From contig JAIXMN010000001.1 in assembly GCA_025716815.1 (NCBI GenBank), positions 1,736,001-1,800,000 on the forward strand: 64,000 nucleotides of DNA, written 5' to 3'. A program made the position numbers and the translations under genes. The notes below the pieces were generated by a model. The model saw only the letters and a list, made by a program, of their open reading frames with translations. It did no database searches and was not told the DNA's origin. Source of the DNA: Dichotomocladium elegans (taxonomy: Eukaryota > Mucoromycota > Mucoromycetes > Mucorales > Lichtheimiaceae). Each line of letters begins with the position of its first letter. Within the stretch, counting starts at the first letter, position 1. Positions 36,677 through 48,478 of this stretch are shown in pieces.

Positions 36677-39634
36677 TTATTTTTTATCTTTTGACAAAAG
36701 GTGTAGACCCGTCCATTTAGGGGAGCTGGAAGTGGTAGTCACTGTATCAAGCGTAGGGGGTGCAGCCATCGCCTGTGACGCACTCACAAGCGCCGCCGTG
36801 GTCGACACTAAAGGGGAGGAGGTCCCGATTTTTGGTGATTTTGGTGAAATATGAAGAGACACCGTCGAGCTCGTTGGCGAGGGCGTAGACAATGAAAATG
36901 CGGGTTGTAAAGTCAGCCGATTACCCGTGCTACTTTGTTCACCGCCAGTGTCGTCATTGCCATTCTCCGGAAATGGCAGCGGCAGTTTGATGGAGCCCGT
37001 TGAGCTTGGTGTACGTTGATGATGCTGATTGTCCGTGTTGCCTCTGCCTGCAAGCTTTTGAGATAGTCTTCGGATGGACATACGTCGATTACCGTTACTA
37101 TTCGTGTTACCTGTCGATGTGTCACGACAGCATCCATCGTCAGGCTGGTTGGCATAGCTCGAAATGGAGAGCACAGACACCGACGTCGGACCTGACGATT
37201 CTGATGTTGTGAGAACAGCTTGGATAAAATAGTGAATATTAGGAAGAGTGTGCCGAAGATCCATCACAATCAGCCCATAAGCATTCATCAGCTGTTCGAT
37301 GTTCTTGTTGAGAAGAAACACCCCAAATTCAAACCGGTATTTGTCCACCCCCTTGGAATACAAGGGAAAACTGGATATCGCACATTGGATCAGTCTGCCG
37401 CTCAGCGTCCTCTTACTCATGGCCCCTTACTCTGTAGAACCCGCCAAAGAAGATACGGGGTCTTTGATAGTCGCACGGGATCCCATCGGCATAATCGGGT
37501 ATCGTAACGGAATGCTGAGGTAGAATGCCAACATTGACACCAAGTGCGCTGTGAACCCGAGGGCTGTCGCGATCTCCTCGTTATTGCACCCAGTGTACAC
37601 TGAGTTTGGTAAATGAACACCGCGTATATAAAACTGGTGCATGTCGTGGAAAGACTTGTTTTTTTACATGATCAACTATATAAAACATGGACGAGCGCCA
37701 CCCAATCCAGATGACTGTTGTCGGGGCTTACCTGTTCAATAGGGTATATAGAGAATAGATCGGCAATTAGCTCTTTTTTCCGGCGGGTAAGCTTGTGGTA
37801 CAATCGCTGATGCGTTTGGACACTCCGTTCGAGTGCCATCTCATTGTTTTGCAGATCTTCCTTTCCTATTCTCAACCGCCTATGTGCATCCTCGATGGCA
37901 GCCTTCCGCTCCTTTATATTCTGTCGCAGCTCATCTATCCGTTTCTGATCTGAATATATTTCCCAGAGATGTGAGTATACCCGAAAGTACGTCCTGATTA
38001 GTTCACCTTTTCGAACTGAAGTCTTTGTTTTCGCAAGCCGCCCTTCAATGTCTTCAAGTCTTGTCTGCCTTGAATTACGCTCTCGTACCTAAGGAAATGG
38101 AAGGATAGGTAGATTAAGAGGTCTGTCCTGACCTCCATCTCCATCATCCATTAGCAAGACCTATCATTTTGCCGCTAACGTCAGGCTTTGAGCTTACCAA
38201 ACGGAATCGGTCGGCTTCTTGTATTAATAATTCGTTCATGCTCTGTTGTACTTCGCTGGCTTGTTGTTGGGTATCAAATATGCATGCTTTGAGGGTGTTT
38301 ATTCTGGCGGAGACATGTTAGAAGAAAATAGGCTGTCCAGAATTACAACCATGATTACGTACTTGAGAAGACTATCGTAGGTATATGATCGCTTGGTCTG
38401 CCATACCACATGTTATTAGATGCCTTCTCCCTTCTTCTTTCATACGCACATACCCGGCTGGCCGAAAACTCGATATCGATACTAGCACGATCCGTATCCC
38501 CAAAAGGTTCAACCAGACTGGACCGTTTGCTTTGAACAGAAAGCTTTGACTTCTCACCATTCCATTAGCGCTTCTTTTCGGTCACCAGTGCACTCTTTTC
38601 TTACCACAATGTCCGGCGCCGTGTAAAAGCCGTCATTCAGTCTAAAAACGAGCGTGTTTTCCGGGAATGCAAAGGGAGAATCCTGCATCTAAATTTTCCT
38701 CACGTTTCATTAAAAGCCCCTTCTGGTCGAAAAATACTTCTTACTGTCTTGCATAAAAATGACAGCCCATTCAAGTCGACCTGCCACTCAATGATCAACT
38801 CGAAATCCTGATCGTCTGCAGGAGCTGACTGAGTATCATATCCCTCGACCATCGACGCGGATTCAGGAAACGAGTGGCGGCCCCATAACCGAACCGTAAC
38901 CTCGCTCTGGACACCATCGTACCATGACCAAGAAGATGGGTCGAGCGCACGGAACGTCGGGTTCACCGTATTTGGAATAGTCTCGCTTTGATAAAAGGCG
39001 GCCTCTTCGCCAGACAGGTGGAGAGTACAATATACATCCAGCAGCCCGCGTTCCTCGCCGCAAAGGGCTTTTTGACAGTTCTTCGTCTTAAAATGCTGCT
39101 GTTGCTGTTGCTGCTGTTTCTTCTTGTACGCATTTTTTGTCATGGACGAATCTTCAACCGTGGTCGTGCTCGTAATCGACCGCATCGATGATGCGCTCTC
39201 CGATCGCCGCATAGCCGTCTGAAAGAGGCTAGAGGTAGCTTGTGGTGAGGTGTCCAGCGACGTCGATCCACCGCGCTTGTGCAGGACGGTGCTTTTAGAA
39301 CGTGCGACATGCTGATCCCAAGCGACATGAGGTGACGGGGAAGATGCCCGGGATGTAACTGCACTCGAAGAACGACTGGCAAGCACGAATGCAGATAGAT
39401 CAGGAAAGTCGGCATTGTCGAGAGATGGCGTTTGTAAATTGTCGCCATTCGAGACAATATTCCTTCCTAGTATAGTCTTTATGTGCCGTATTCGGCGCTG
39501 TGGTGGTAGTAATGGTAAGAGACGGGTGGCGTCGAAGAAGAATAACGAAGGGTGAGCAAAAGTAGACTCGATGGACGCTTTGCCGAGTATAAATGTACCT
39601 GTCTTAGGTGAGATATTGGCCTGCTTTCAGACAT
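36677..39634 (-). CDS. UVRAG/Vps38-like PI3-kinase complex II subunit
   Basis: Ten exons (39634-39599, 39497-38745, 38688-38605, 38552-38454, 38397-38363, 38303-38198, 38088-38007, 37949-37732, 37633-37431, 37370-36677) give 769 aa. The protein starts MSESRPISHLRQ then RRIRHIKTILGRN, typical of UVRAG. A C2 domain follows (LLDVYCTLHLSGE to WYDGVQSEVTVRLW). Next is a long coiled coil across exons 6-8 with Glu/Arg/Lys heptads, then a BARA-like C-terminal region: FYIRGVHLPNS, IATALGFTAHLVSMLAFYL, LRYPIMPMGSRATIKDP, FPLYSKGVDKYRFEFGVFLLNKNIEQLM. A disordered Ser/Asn-rich tail ends it. UVRAG/Vps38 joins Vps34, Vps15 and Beclin1/Vps30 in endosomal sorting and autophagosome maturation. Every intron closes in phase. 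Confidence 0.92.
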
Positions 39635-41520
39635 GGATGGGGGCGCATGCGTGATGACACCAGAGCAAGCGAAACAGAAAGTGTTGGCAAAAAGAGAGGA
39701 TGGAAGGTGCTTGCTTCATCGGACTGTGAAATCGGCTTTACCAAAAGTCGAGCTCCCGATCCGATTTGCAGTCCTCTCTTACGACGAAAACAAGGTGATG
39801 ATGATGCTTCGGTGTGTGTAGCAGGCCAGACAACCAAACTATTTCCTTTTTACGAGTGTCCCGCAAAAGAAAAAAGTTCATGTTCAGAGTCTTCCCAACT
39901 CCATACTTCTGTCAGAAAGAGAGAGAGAGAGGGTTTTTATGTGCGTATGTGTGGATTAATACAAAGAAGGTGTCAAGGCAGCTATACATATTTTACTCTG
40001 AATAACAAAGTATCTCTAGTTTGACCATGTCCAGGATTTCCACTCAGTTTGCTACGCGTTTTCTGATTGGGCCATGCGTCCGTTTTCACTTGTACTGTGG
40101 AAATGCATCCAATGATGAATTGAGGCTGGATATTGGATGGGCAGAATCGGAGCATCGTGGAAAGAACAAACCTCTTGAGCGTCTTGTCCTCTTTGGGAGA
40201 CTCCAACAATTATGGAATATGAAGCCTTTGATACAGTAACAAAATCTTGATGCTATAGATTGCAGTTCACGGGTAACGATTGTACGAACAACTCTTCGTG
40301 AAGATGATTAAAAAAACGATCGTCTCATGTATCAATCAATGCAGGAACTAAACTTGAGAACAATGGAATGAAATATCACCTAGTAATGTCTCGAGAAGCT
40401 CAGCAGATTCCTCTTATGAGACAAAAATGGGGAGGGATAGAGGCCTGGCTTACACCCCATGGGTGATGAAGAAGAGTACCTGAGTGGATCGAATGGGTGT
40501 GATGGACAGGATGGATCAATGTTATTGAGGAATCAGTTTGTGGTTGAACTCATTGATTTTAATGTGTCCACCCATCCTGGCAGTGATATCATGCAGGATA
40601 ATATACTCGTCTTTTCATGTCCATGAAAACATAGCCTTTATGTTATTCTTCAACGGGATGTCGGACTCCCTCTTGTTCTGAGCTCCAACTGTATCATTTT
40701 TGCCAAGTAGGATGGACCGAGAGAAATCCATTACTTATGGCTGCTTGCAATTCGAAAGGATCCCGGGTGCTTCGCTGCTAGTTGACTATATATCGTGTGG
40801 GCGCAAGACTGCCATGTTCATCAACAGCATGCCCTTGTCTATCTTCATAAAGAAATCAGTTTTACTCATTTCAAAATGATGAATATGCGTAGAAGGAGTA
40901 GGATCGATACAACCGTTTTCCAAAATTGAAGTCGAAAGATCACAGAAATAGAAGTCGGAGGAATTTTCACCCACGATAACAAAGCAAATGTCACATGCAC
41001 AGCGCAAGACGATGAATTTATATATCTATTTGCTTTTTATCCGAAACTAACACCTTCTTAACCTGTGTAGATTCACCAATCGCAACCGTACTTGATGAGC
41101 TATGAAAGAGAGATCAGAAAGAAGAGTGGGCCACTCGGTGGGGCCGCGATTTGGTCGCCGTCAGGTTGGGCCATTTCCTCTTTGTATCGAGGAGCCGTTG
41201 CTTCTGACGCTCCCTGCCCTTTCTCCTGGCGCTACTTCTGGCGCGCCACCAATTGTCCACCATGGTTATCGCCATGTGCACACCTGGATATTGCCTGGTA
41301 TTAGCCGGGTTGGTAAGTCAAAGTGTGAAGAGTGTGGGTTAATGTTTTCTGTTGACTTCGAAATCTTATATTTTAGAAAATAGATCAAGTAACCGAAAAG
41401 CTGACATATCCACAGAGACGAAATTGCCGTGCGTCATGTGCGACGTCGTATTTCCATGCATGCGATATTGGTTTTAGGGAAATTGTGTATATCAGATGCG
41501 AAATAGGAAGTGCGTGAATA
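39635..41520. other. Intergenic region
   Basis: About 1.9 kb between the UVRAG-like gene start and the F-box pseudogene, both minus strand. Open frames such as 39608-40024 (+), which overlaps the UVRAG start, and 40786-41007 (-) have no recognised domain. A short GA run lies near 39918-39930. No transposon ends or RNA gene were identified. Confidence 0.45.
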
Positions 41521-43026
41521 TTAGCACTCATAGTAGAAAGGCTTTTGAATTACGTTCAGCGCAATCCCCTTCTCTCGACACAATTGTTTCAGCTCATCCA
41601 AGTTTTCTCTCGCGCTTCTCTCGTAGTTAACGTCATACATTAGATTCAGAAAATCTTCGGTTGTTACTTTCCATATCGCATTCTCCTTCTCTTCGTCATC
41701 ATCGTTATCGTTATCGTCGTTGCCACCGGCATAATAGTCATCCTCTAACTGATTAACCCGGTAAATATCCACAGAACGGAGCCGTGTACAGTGTCTGATA
41801 ATCTTGACCAGCAAATCCAATGACATGACACAATCTGACATTTTGATATGCTCCACATGGGTGAAGAATAAGGAACGAAAATCATTAACAGGAGCAGCAT
41901 CATAGCATGATAAGCTCACCAATGTAAGCGCAGGAAGATCCGGATACGAAGTAGGATCTGCTGCGAATATAGTGACGGACCTGAGCATCGTAAACCCTTC
42001 CAGGACATTGAAACCGGAGAAGTAGTCATCAATATATCCTGTATATAGCGTGAGGTCATCGAGGGTACTTTGAAACAGCTGAATAAAACTGTGAATGATG
42101 GACGGGTCTGCGAATGCAACGCTTAGGGATATGACCCGAAGCGAAGGCAGCGGTCGTCTTTTGAAAGGGGCAGCATTCTATTCACGGACCTTCGGAATAG
42201 TAAAACGTATGCTCAAATTCTCAAGACAAGGGCTGCTGGCAATGACTTCCACGAGTAAGTCCAGGCCGTCACTACTGCAATCAAGTTCAACAACCCGGTT
42301 TGGACTAAGGGCACAGCTGAATGTTTTCAAGTCGGGGATTTGGAGTTTGCGTATGGTTTTGGCCACTGTCTGCAACGTAGGATCGAAACCATGGGTATAG
42401 TTCACCATTGCCCAATCAAGATTGTCTGCCGCATATTCTACTTCGTTGGTGCCGCGAGGGCGGCTAGAGCGTGCCGTAGTATCATTATCATCCATGACCA
42501 AATACTCCGGTGGTCAATTTGGTTTGGATATGCCCCTGTAATTTAGACCGCAAAGTTTGGGGCATAGCTTGAGAATGTTTTGAACAGATAACTTACAAGG
42601 CACGTAGGGTTCCAGGCCAAGCATTTGAAGCTGAGGAATACATGAAAGCAAGTACTCAATATCGCTTGTGCGGATTTCCCCACGAAAAATGAGAAATGTG
42701 AGACATTGGAGGTCCAGCTTCAAGCGCGGCATGGGTGGTATTTCCTCTTCTGTGCGGGTTGCACTGCGCCAGTCTCGCCGAATAGTGTATTCAAATGAAA
42801 CCAGAGGCGGACAAAGATTGAGGAGGACCGTGAATTGCTGCGATATTGCACCAGAATCATTCACAAGGAGCGTCTTTCTATGCGGACCATGTACTCGGAG
42901 GCTATCGAGCGTCTCAATAAGCATACTTTTTTTGTGCGAAATTCTAGCCATGAGCATGTGCATCAGCGTCCCGCTATTTTTGTCGCAATGTTCAACATTT
43001 ATATAGTAATTACGGAGTTTCGTTAC
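41521..43026 (-). pseudogene. F-box/LRR-type protein pseudogene, in-frame stops
   Basis: One reading frame runs across three open segments with leucine-rich-repeat character, broken by single stop codons: TGA at 42516-42514 and TAG at 42180-42178, with TAA at 43029-43027 bounding the left end. Coding character is unchanged across the stops: LQCLTFLIF and NILKLCPKLCGLNYRG before TGA; LKTFSCALSPNRVVELD and LENLSIRF between; PLPSLRVISLSVAF, LRSVTIFAAD and LRSVDIYRVN after TAG. The C terminus has an Asp/Glu run and ends FYYEC. No F-box was found at the N terminus. Introns that would skip the stops can be drawn (for example GTAAGT..TTACAG at 42590-42530) but they would remove LRR-like sequence. 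I read this as a recent nonsense-decayed gene. Translational readthrough is a less likely alternative. Confidence 0.68.
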
Positions 43027-43269
43027 TTAACCAACGGGTAGTTTGGAGAGAAGTCTGAGGGATCGCAACGAGAAAGACTGAAGCGACGGGAAATGGTGAA
43101 CATTGTTCAACAGCAGAGTGCTATCGACGTCTTTATATTTGGTGAAGTCGAGGTGGACCCAATATTTGGCTGCGGCTTTGGGAACGATATTACGCTATTT
43201 TTGACACACATTGATGCACTGGATATATGCGCCACTGTTGCGGAACCTCGAAAGTTTCCTGGTAAGGTG

Positions 43270-43740
43270 GCCGGCGTCACCAATAGCAGGAAGCAGGTCA
43301 GCAAAAGCAGCTGCTTGAGGTCCTGCATTCTGCACTTGCATGTTGATGTTCAGATGCAGAACACGAACATGAGGCCAAAACGTATTGCGCTGGATGGTAT
43401 TTGCGACGACCTCTGGGCGTGCGCACTGGTCAAGCTGATGCTGCAGGTACTTGTTTCATCGGGGTTGAGCGGGGATCTTGAAGTAGTTGTGAGCGATGCA
43501 GCCACCAGGAAGCAGGATGATGGCAATGCCAGAAGAGGCGACAGGCAAAGCAATCTCCTGTTGAGAGCGCATATGCGTCCGGAGGGTCTTGAACACTTGA
43601 GACTTTGGGGTACCACCATGGCCGTTGATGAAGAATAACCGGGGTACATGGGAGTCGCTGGATTGCTTAGCAATTGACGCGATAATGGCATTATACACAA
43701 CTCTCTAGTCATCATTGAGAGTGTGGACCAATTTGGTATT
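43270..43740 (-). mobile_element. Helitron helicase (Pif1-like) remnant
   Basis: The minus strand reads, in one frame, TLNDD, a TAG stop at 43707-43705, RVVYNAIIASI, PRLFFINGHGGTPKS, IALPVASSGIAIILLPGG, HNYFKIP, a TGA, then FWPHVRVLHLNINMQVQNAG and AAAFADLLPAIGD. These are segments of the Pif1-type helicase of eukaryotic rolling-circle transposons (Helitrons). Normally the Walker A is GPGGTGKT; here it is GHGGTPKS, so ATP binding should be lost. The Walker B DEA motif and the GGDFRQ motif are missing between FKIP and FWPHV, consistent with an internal deletion. No Rep (HUH) domain or Helitron hairpin end was seen. It is an inactive fragment. Confidence 0.72.
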
Positions 43741-44658
43741 TGGAGGGCTTGTTCATATTTGTCATACTGCGTATGTCCAGCGTGGATCAGAACCTGGGTT
43801 GGTGGCACGGACTCTTCGAGGGTGTCTCGGCATTCCTGGGACAGGGTAGATAGATGACATCTAGATCTTGTTGCTGCAGGACCTGGTCATTGGGCATATT
43901 ACCGGATCCATCGAAACTCGAAGAAGTAATTATCCGCCATTCGTTCGCGATCATTGCTCCAGAGCTTCAACAGGTCAAAAGAATAGATAATATCGTTTTG
44001 ATGCATGCCATCCACGTCTTTTGCTACGTTGCCCAACTTGCAACCCCTTTAGCTGCACTTATGGAGGCACATGTGAAGGTTGCAAAAAAAACAAAAGGCT
44101 ATTGGTCAAAGGGGATGGTCATGGGACCAAAGAAAATACCCACCACAGGCAACTCCAAGAAAAGGAGCATTTTGGCCAATGGGAAAACTGAATGCTGGCG
44201 GAATCTCAATGTTGATCCAACAAAAAGCAACAAAAAGCAAAACCTCAGACTCCATCGGAAGTAACTAAACCCTGCTGGAATTACCATATCTTGGTCTTAT
44301 TACGTCATATTAGCGTTCTACCTTACCCTCCTTAAATGAAAGGCTAGGAGGATGTTCGTTCTTTTTTTGAAGAGATTGTGTCCATTGGACCCACAGCGGA
44401 GGGGGTTGCAACCATGGACAGGAAGACGACATGTCCTGCGGTTTAGAGACCACTAGAGTTTGATGCTAACATGAAACGCACAGACCGGCGGTCAGGTGAT
44501 AAAACACAGGCCTGGGCCCCTCAAGAGCTCAAATGTTTTGACGCAAACAAGTGGATATTTTATTTTTTGGTATTTTACCACGCTACATACGGAAGGGATG
44601 ACCTAGACTGGATTGAGAATAGTGTGGTTGGATTGGGGTAGGAGGATGAAGTGCCTGT
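43741..44658. other. Intergenic region, possible older element sequence
   Basis: Between the Helitron fragment and the C2-protein gene. Frames here show no domain I recognise, although 43741-43870 may be further degraded Helitron sequence upstream of the helicase. Confidence 0.4.
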
Positions 44659-45063
44659 TTAGTCGCGGTTGAATGCGATGCGAACATGGACTTCACCATG
44701 GCTTGAAAGACCCAATTTGGCAGGCAGCTTGACCCATTCATCAATGACATTGTTCATGTAAGCCGAGGAGAAGTCGATTTTGGCGTCACCGATCTTATCC
44801 GAGCCGGCAAGGTCCTTGTCCAAGATCTTGATATGGAGTTTGTGATGCTTTGATCCTTCCTCGATAGGAAACGTGAATTTTTGATTGAAGACGGGCTCAG
44901 ACGTATTCTTGAGAACCTCGGACTTCTGCTTATAGTCTTCATCGAGCCAGAGTTCGGCGTAGACGTCGTTTGAACCGAAGGTGTCCTCGTGATGGAGTTC
45001 CTTCGCCTCGATGAGATCGACGACGAGAGTACCTTTAGCGGGAGCAGATGCAGTGGACAACAT
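44659..45063 (-). CDS. Single C2-domain protein
   Basis: Intronless 134-aa protein starting MLSTASAPAKG; almost the whole length is one C2 domain. GTLVVDLIEAKEL begins strand 1, SNDVYAELWLDEDYKQKSEV gives the first calcium-binding loop with an Asp, PVFNQKFTFPI follows, and LHIKILDKDLAGSDKIGDAKI provides the second Asp-rich loop. Such stand-alone C2 proteins bind membranes, often in a calcium-dependent way; the role here is unknown. The first loop lacks one of the usual aspartates, so calcium affinity is uncertain. The open frame extends upstream, but the first 20 codons resemble 5' UTR. Confidence 0.9.
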   Translation of the reverse strand: MLSTASAPAKGTLVVDLIEAKELHHEDTFGSNDVYAELWLDEDYKQKSEVLKNTSEPVFNQKFTFPIEEGSKHHKLHIKILDKDLAGSDKIGDAKIDFSSAYMNNVIDEWVKLPAKLGLSSHGEVHVRIAFNRD

Positions 45064-46629
45064 GGCGGGTACAGTACAGGGAAAATAAAGAAGAGATGAG
45101 TTGGTGCTGTCCTCAAACACCATTCTTTTATACCTTTTTGGACGCGACTTTTTTTCTCATAACCAGGAAAGCAGGGCATGAAGAAAAAACGGTGCAGAAA
45201 CAGTCCCGCCTGTCACGCCGGCGCGCCTTGACTTGAATAGGAAACTGGCATGAGCTTTGTTGCTCTTCTACGTTTCAACAGTCGCGACCATTGCGTTGTT
45301 TATTGAGAGAGGGGGGAACGTCATATGTCATCTAGTTCGCGTTAGAGCAATCTGTTTTTACAGGACGGAGTCTAAAGTAGTCTGTTCCTCGGTCTCCCCC
45401 AATGACGTTATGCACGCCATGCCTTTTTTACAAATGCATGCCGCATCAACAAAAAACGCCCAACCGCTCCAAACCACGTGACCTGGTGCACAGTTTTTCA
45501 CTATGCATCAAGTAGTCAACCAGTATCACGCACAAGAAAAAAGTTAGCGCTTACGCAATCTGTAGAGCCCAGTCAGGCATAGATCCAAGTTCATGCAGCT
45601 CACAAAGGTCGGTTGCAAAGCGGAGAAAGACATGAATGCTAAGAACCGGCTCGTGTGCTGCTTTCCGAAATACTAAAAAAAAACGCGCACTGGGGATTCA
45701 TATATGCTTATTCGCATTATTCTTCGTGTTGCCGCAATCATGTTCCCATGCATGAAATACAACCATGTCTCATAATTATCTTCCCTCATTCAAGTTCGTG
45801 ACTCCCTGACGAGAGGTACGAGGAATGATGTTACCCCCTGTCTAGCATCCCTTAAGCGTATGACAGGATACTAATTTCATGAGGGAACTATCAATTATAT
45901 ATCCTATAGGCGCCAAGCTGCTGGGATTTAGACCTTGCCGCTTTCTTAGCCTAGAAAAGCAGATGATGATCGAGAAGCCTTGAACGATTGAGACAAACAG
46001 AGTACGCGTAAAACATTTAGGACCCCTAGTCAGTCAGTGACTAAGATATGGAGCGTGGTTCAAAAGGGTCGACGAATAAATGAACTATTTGTCACGTTGA
46101 CACCGCAGAAGCATTAGCACAGTTTGATAGGTGCACTCCATCGAATCTGAGAGGATAATCTGGATACAGCAATTTTCCATTGATATATCGCTGATTCTTT
46201 GTCCATCCTATGCGACGTCGATTATACTTTAGTGTTACATTTAATTCACTTTTTGAAAATAAAGTAGAGATGTTCAATTGCTTGTCATTCGCTATTCCTG
46301 GATGGAGTACGCTATGTGGAAAATGCGAAGGACAGGTTTGAGATCACACAGATTCGTACATGGACCATCCAAGCTATTTCGTGACATTCTCAAATACACT
46401 TGGCGATGGGAAAAGAGCCAAAAAGAAGAAGAAGAAGACAACACGCGTTTTATGAATCCACGTGCATGGAATACAGGGAGAAAAAAAAGCAACCGATAAA
46501 ACGTTATCTTGGAAGGTGACACACTGCAATGGCCTACAACTTTGTCGTCTGGCAAGAAATGCACCGTTTCTCACTATTCCCACCTTCTTCTTTGTATCTC
46601 CTTTCCACTCCTTTCTTCCTCTGCTCATC
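45064..46629. other. Intergenic region
   Basis: About 1.6 kb of divergent spacer between the C2 gene and the F-box/LRR gene. No domain-bearing frame, RNA gene or repeat longer than short A-runs was recognised. Confidence 0.45.
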
Positions 46630-47649
46630 ATGGTTGAAAAGTTACCCTGGGATGTCCAACATCTCATTTGCGATTATATTTTCGATTCCGGCAATTCGAA
46701 GCACCGACTCAGCGCTATGCGTGTCTCAAAGACTTGGGCGTACTTCATATGCAGCCGGCTCTATAGGTAAGAGAAAAGAAGCCTGGGTAAATAAAAAAAA
46801 AAAACTCGAAGACTCATGCCTCGGAATAAAAGAAATTATCAAATCAATGATTATCTTCAATTCGTTGGGTTTGTCAATACCGTGTCAAGCCCGTGCAAGT
46901 TTCTGCCTTATGGGAAATACGTGCGGGTGATTGACTTGGCAACGGTGAACCGATACGGGATAGACACGCGCGTCAATAAGCTTATCCGCCACTGCCCAAA
47001 TCTGCAGTCCATCTCCCTCGGTCACCCATCGACTGTGAAGCCCGAGACGATCCGACTTATGGCAAAATATTGCAAACGGCTGAACATCCTGCATATGGGG
47101 GGCCTAGAGAGCTTCCCGTTCCTGCTCGAGTGCGATTTCTCTGGCCTTCGATGCCTCAAGGAGGTCACAATAAACACAACACCCATTGATGGCGCTGCGC
47201 TGAACAGCCTGCCGCCCACCATCGAAAAGGTGCGCCTGGTGCATCTTGACTCGATCGACAACGCCGCCATCGAGCGATTTTGCACAACACATCCACGTGT
47301 GCAGCTATTCTCTCTGGATCAATGCCGATATTTGGCAAATGAGGTGACGAGGGTAGTCGCGTCAGGAAAAATGCCGGCCTTGAAGCATCTTGAGCTGGCA
47401 GGGTCCAACGTCGACGACACCACGATCGAGAGTCTCCTCAACAGCCCGTCCTTGATCCTCGACGCCTTCCGCTTGTGCAATACCCACGTGACCGACGCGA
47501 CAATCGAAGCCTTATGCGCTGATCGTCTCAAGGTGCGCCATCTCGATATCGCCCACAACGCCCTCATCACTGAAAATGCCAAAAAAGCGCTTCTGCAGAC
47601 CAGGAAAAAAAAAGGGACTTTGATGTTATTAGATAGTTCAATGTTATAA
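46630..47649 (+). CDS. F-box/LRR protein
   Basis: Two exons (46630-46766 and 46833-47649) give 317 aa. The N terminus VEKLPWDVQHLICDYIF then LSAMRVSKTWAYFICSRLYR is a recognisable F-box, which binds Skp1. At least six leucine-rich repeats follow, for example LIRHCPNLQSISLGHPS, MAKYCKRLNILHMGGLE, LKEVTINTTPIDG, ALKHLELAGSNVDD, and VRHLDIAHNALI. By family, it would serve as the substrate receptor of an SCF ubiquitin ligase. Substrate unknown. The short spacer between exons (66 nt) contains an A-run. It is the intact counterpart, in the same neighbourhood, of the decayed LRR gene at 41.5-43 kb. Confidence 0.88.
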
Positions 47650-48478
47650 AAAGAAGTCGTGTTTTTTGTACGCCTGCGGCGCAGCGTGCACAGTAAGCTC
47701 AGCCATGGCAAATAGTGTAACATTCCCTAGATGTACTCTGCAACAACATGTTGCTTTGCCATTGCGATGGTGTCCAGGACCAAACACATGTGGGTGGGTC
47801 ATGGTTTGTCTAATGTCTTGCGTTCCGAAATACTATAGGATTGGTCTTCTCGCTCTGTATTTAATCCAAAGCGATGCATTTTACTTCTAATTCAGTGCCC
47901 CTAGAGATGTCAACTCGTACTTCATCTTACCAGTCAAAGATGGAAAACCAACCTACCGTTGCATCCGGACCGGAATAGATAATTGACGGATTCATGTTTA
48001 CGTCTAAGAAAATAATGTGAAATCAATCATTCTGCGCGTTCCCTGGACAATGTTTTTTTTTCCTGCGGCTCCGATCCGATCGATGAGCAACATGCGCGAA
48101 CGCCTACTTTCCTGGCGTCAAGCCTGGAAAAGGCAGAAAGATGCGAAAGAGCATGTAATCTACCTCTCCCCGTCCATAATGCCCTGGAAGAGACAACCTG
48201 CCCAGATTACGATGGGTGGGAAAGCGTATCGGACTTGAGGAAATCTCCTCGATTAGGCAATGGAAGAATATGTATCACAAGGAAAGCGGACGCATTGATA
48301 GTCCTGCGCCTGTTGTTGTTGTTGTTGTTGTTATTGCCACTGCTGCTACAGTATCACCGCCATTACTTGGATTAGCGTCAATAAATACAGGGGGAGGAGG
48401 GAGGCTTCTTTACGATTTCTCCTTTTCTTCCTCTTTCACAAAACCACTTTTTCATTTCTTCTCTCTCCCTAAATCCAA
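47650..48478. other. Intergenic region
   Basis: About 830 bp between two plus-strand genes. It contains a (GTT)n run near 48312-48332 and a pyrimidine-rich stretch just before the downstream ATG. No gene was recognised. Confidence 0.5.

Noticed and set aside
39608..40024. 138-aa plus-strand open frame overlapping the UVRAG-like gene start
   Set aside because: It overlaps exon 1 and the promoter of the UVRAG-like gene on the other strand and has no domain.
42530..42590. Good-looking intron (GTAAGT..TTACAG) in the F-box pseudogene
   Set aside because: Removing it drops the sequence NILKLCPKLCGLNYRG, which has LRR character, and a second weak intron is needed to restore the frame. Kept as the refuting alternative.
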